This document shows positions 49,863 through 50,739 of a stretch of DNA of 50,739 nucleotides, one piece after another. The DNA is taken from the NCBI GenBank assembly GCA_015059685.1, contig SUZW01000014.1, forward strand, positions 1 through 50,739, given 5' to 3'. A program made the position numbers and the translations under genes. Each line of letters starts with the position of its first letter. Position 1 is the stretch's first letter. The notes beneath the pieces were generated by a model that searched no databases, was not told where the DNA came from, and saw only the letters and a list, made by a program, of their open reading frames with translations. The stretch is from Rikenellaceae bacterium (GTDB lineage Bacteria; Bacteroidota; Bacteroidia; Bacteroidales; Rikenellaceae).

Positions 49863-50655
49863 AGAGGGAACTCGATTAATTGGAAATAGTGCATTCGATA
49901 TTTGCAAATCGCTGACAAGTGTTACAATTCCCGATAGCGTTACTTCGATTGGAAATCAGGCATTCTATGGTTGCAGTAGCCTGACAAGTGTAACAATTCC
50001 TGATAGCGTTACTTCAATTGGAGAGTATGCATTCCGTTCTTGTAGTAGCCTGACAGGTCTTATAATCCCTAATAGCGTTGTTGAGATTGGAGGCTGTGCA
50101 TTCTGTGATTGCACCTCGCTGACAAGTGTTACAATTGGCAATAGCGTTACTTCGATTGGAAATTCTGTATTCTCTGGTTGCAGTAGCCTAACAAGTGTAA
50201 CAATCCCTGATAGCGTTACTTCAATTGGAGAGTATGCATTCCGTTCTTGTAGTAGCCTGACAGGTGTTATAATCCCTAATAGCGTTGTTGAGATTGGGCA
50301 CTATGCATTCCGTGATTGCAGTAGCTTGGCAAGCGTAACAATCCCTGATAGCGTTACTTCGATTGGAAATTACGCATTCTCTTATTGCTCCAGGCTAATA
50401 AGTGTAACGATAGGTAGTAGCGTTACTTCGATTATGCTTTCATTCTATGATTGCCCTTGGTTGACAACTGTCTATTGTAAGCCAACGATACCGCCTACAG
50501 GAGGAGGTGGTGGTTTTGGTTACTACCCGGGGGATGGCAGTCCTGATTTTGTAATTCCTTGTAAAATTTATGTGCCAGCCGAATCAGTAGAAGCATACAA
50601 ATCAGCAGTTGATTGGAAATTTTATGCTGATTACATCAAACCATATAATTTTTAA
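49858..50655 (+). pseudogene. BspA-like LRR region without a start codon (out of frame with the preceding lipoprotein leader)
   Basis: The frame is open from 49858 to 50655 but has no ATG or convincing alternative start. It encodes eight to nine 23-residue LRR_5 units ([14 protein letters not shown] type) and ends with [30 protein letters not shown] and [11 protein letters not shown], matching the gene at 2-427. The signal peptide at 49713 is in a different frame and stops at 49860-49862; the third frame is also closed at the junction. The likely history is a deletion or recombination that joined a leader to the repeat block out of frame. A cassette used in recombination cannot be ruled out. 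Confidence 0.65.
49912..50463. repeat. 69-bp tandem repeats encoding LRR units
   Basis: Eight units start at 49912, 49981, 50050, 50119, 50188, 50257, 50326 and 50395, each exactly 69 bp. The segment 49981-50095 is nearly identical to 50188-50302, a block duplication of three units (207 bp). Confidence 0.9.
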
Positions 50656-50674
50656 CCATTGAAAGAAGAAAACC

Positions 50675-50739
50675 ATGAAAATTATTGTGGTTAAGGGAAA
50701 TCAAAATACAGGTAAGACTACATCTATACGATTGGCATA
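50675..50739 (+). CDS. P-loop NTPase, N-terminal start only (cut by window end)
   Basis: MKIIVVKGNQNTGKTTSIRLA: a beta strand followed by a Walker A motif (GNQNTGKTT) within the first 16 residues. This layout fits a small ATPase or nucleotide-binding protein. It begins 19 nt after the LRR region. Nothing more can be said. Confidence 0.6.
   Translation, partial: MKIIVVKGNQNTGKTTSIRLA

Noticed and set aside
50326..50655. A separate short gene starting at TTG 50326
   Set aside because: TTG is just a leucine codon of an LRR unit; the frame is continuous upstream to 49858.

Overview
The window is a stretch of chromosome from a Bacteroidota bacterium. The best fit is an Alistipes-like member of the Rikenellaceae, but this is an inference from gene content and no marker here proves the genus. 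Supporting signs are promoters with the Bacteroidota -7 box TAnnTTTG (for example 481-488, 14533-14540, 29983-29990, 40740-40747), outer-membrane barrel and TonB receptor genes, BspA-type leucine-rich repeat proteins, a sufBCDS cluster, a PnuT thiamine importer, a sn-glycerol-1-phosphate dehydrogenase, and almost no Shine-Dalgarno sites. No tRNA, rRNA, prophage, transposase or CRISPR array was seen.

Layout. 2-427: tail of a BspA-like surface protein. 520-1938: secreted-looking M20 amidohydrolase. 2026-7341 (minus): TPR protein, outer-membrane barrel and small PH-domain membrane protein. 7480-7881: OsmC-like protein. 7922-14191 (minus): sufB, sufC, a short sufD, sufS, then tmk and a DoxX/MauE-type membrane protein. 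14564-15073: nitroreductase. 15128-17786 (minus): ispE followed by two tandem secreted endonuclease/exonuclease/phosphatase (EEP) paralogues. 17835-23892: recQ, gyrA and a secreted TPR protein. 23988-25262: secreted metallo-beta-lactamase-fold protein. 25439-29905 (minus): an acidic protein, rsmI, an LpxL-type acyltransferase and two family 2 glycosyltransferases. 29996-33050: a TPP riboswitch controlling a TonB receptor and PnuT, hence a thiamine uptake operon. 33120-33683: lipoprotein. 33752-37167 (minus): a lipid kinase and a large two-domain EEP protein. 37333-40656 (minus): pepD, phoH and an outer-membrane barrel. 40789-42093: der. 42630-44042 (minus): dnaA. 44322-48275: phosphohexomutase, G1P dehydrogenase and secreted GDPD. 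48346-48981 (minus): O-methyltransferase. 49250-50655: long leader, 42-residue peptide, and a broken lipoprotein/LRR gene. 50675 onward: start of a P-loop gene.

The most unusual content lies between the genes. Many gaps carry short tandem arrays of 7-bp units of several sequences (TTAGCCA, CTACTCA, AATTCTC, CTCTCGT, AATTGTC). Most are close to five units, 35 bp, often with a last unit that is rich in T (or A). Related 9- and 10-bp arrays (GTTAGGGGC, GGCCAGTAAG) also occur. They lie directly at gene ends. Several supply the stop codon of the neighbouring gene, one encodes the tail of PhoH, two sit inside one coding sequence, and two form an extended P3 arm of the TPP riboswitch. A second layer is a family of composite elements (14321-14490, 26221-26471, 42229-42565, 49013-49192) built from fixed spacers and small hairpins, whose stems change between copies while pairing is kept and whose loops are mostly GNA triplets. 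I know of no named family that matches these elements, but I could not search for one.

Most coding regions are ordinary housekeeping genes with clear family motifs. Start codons were moved from the longest reading frame where a promoter box or signal peptide decided the case; these changes are stated per gene.
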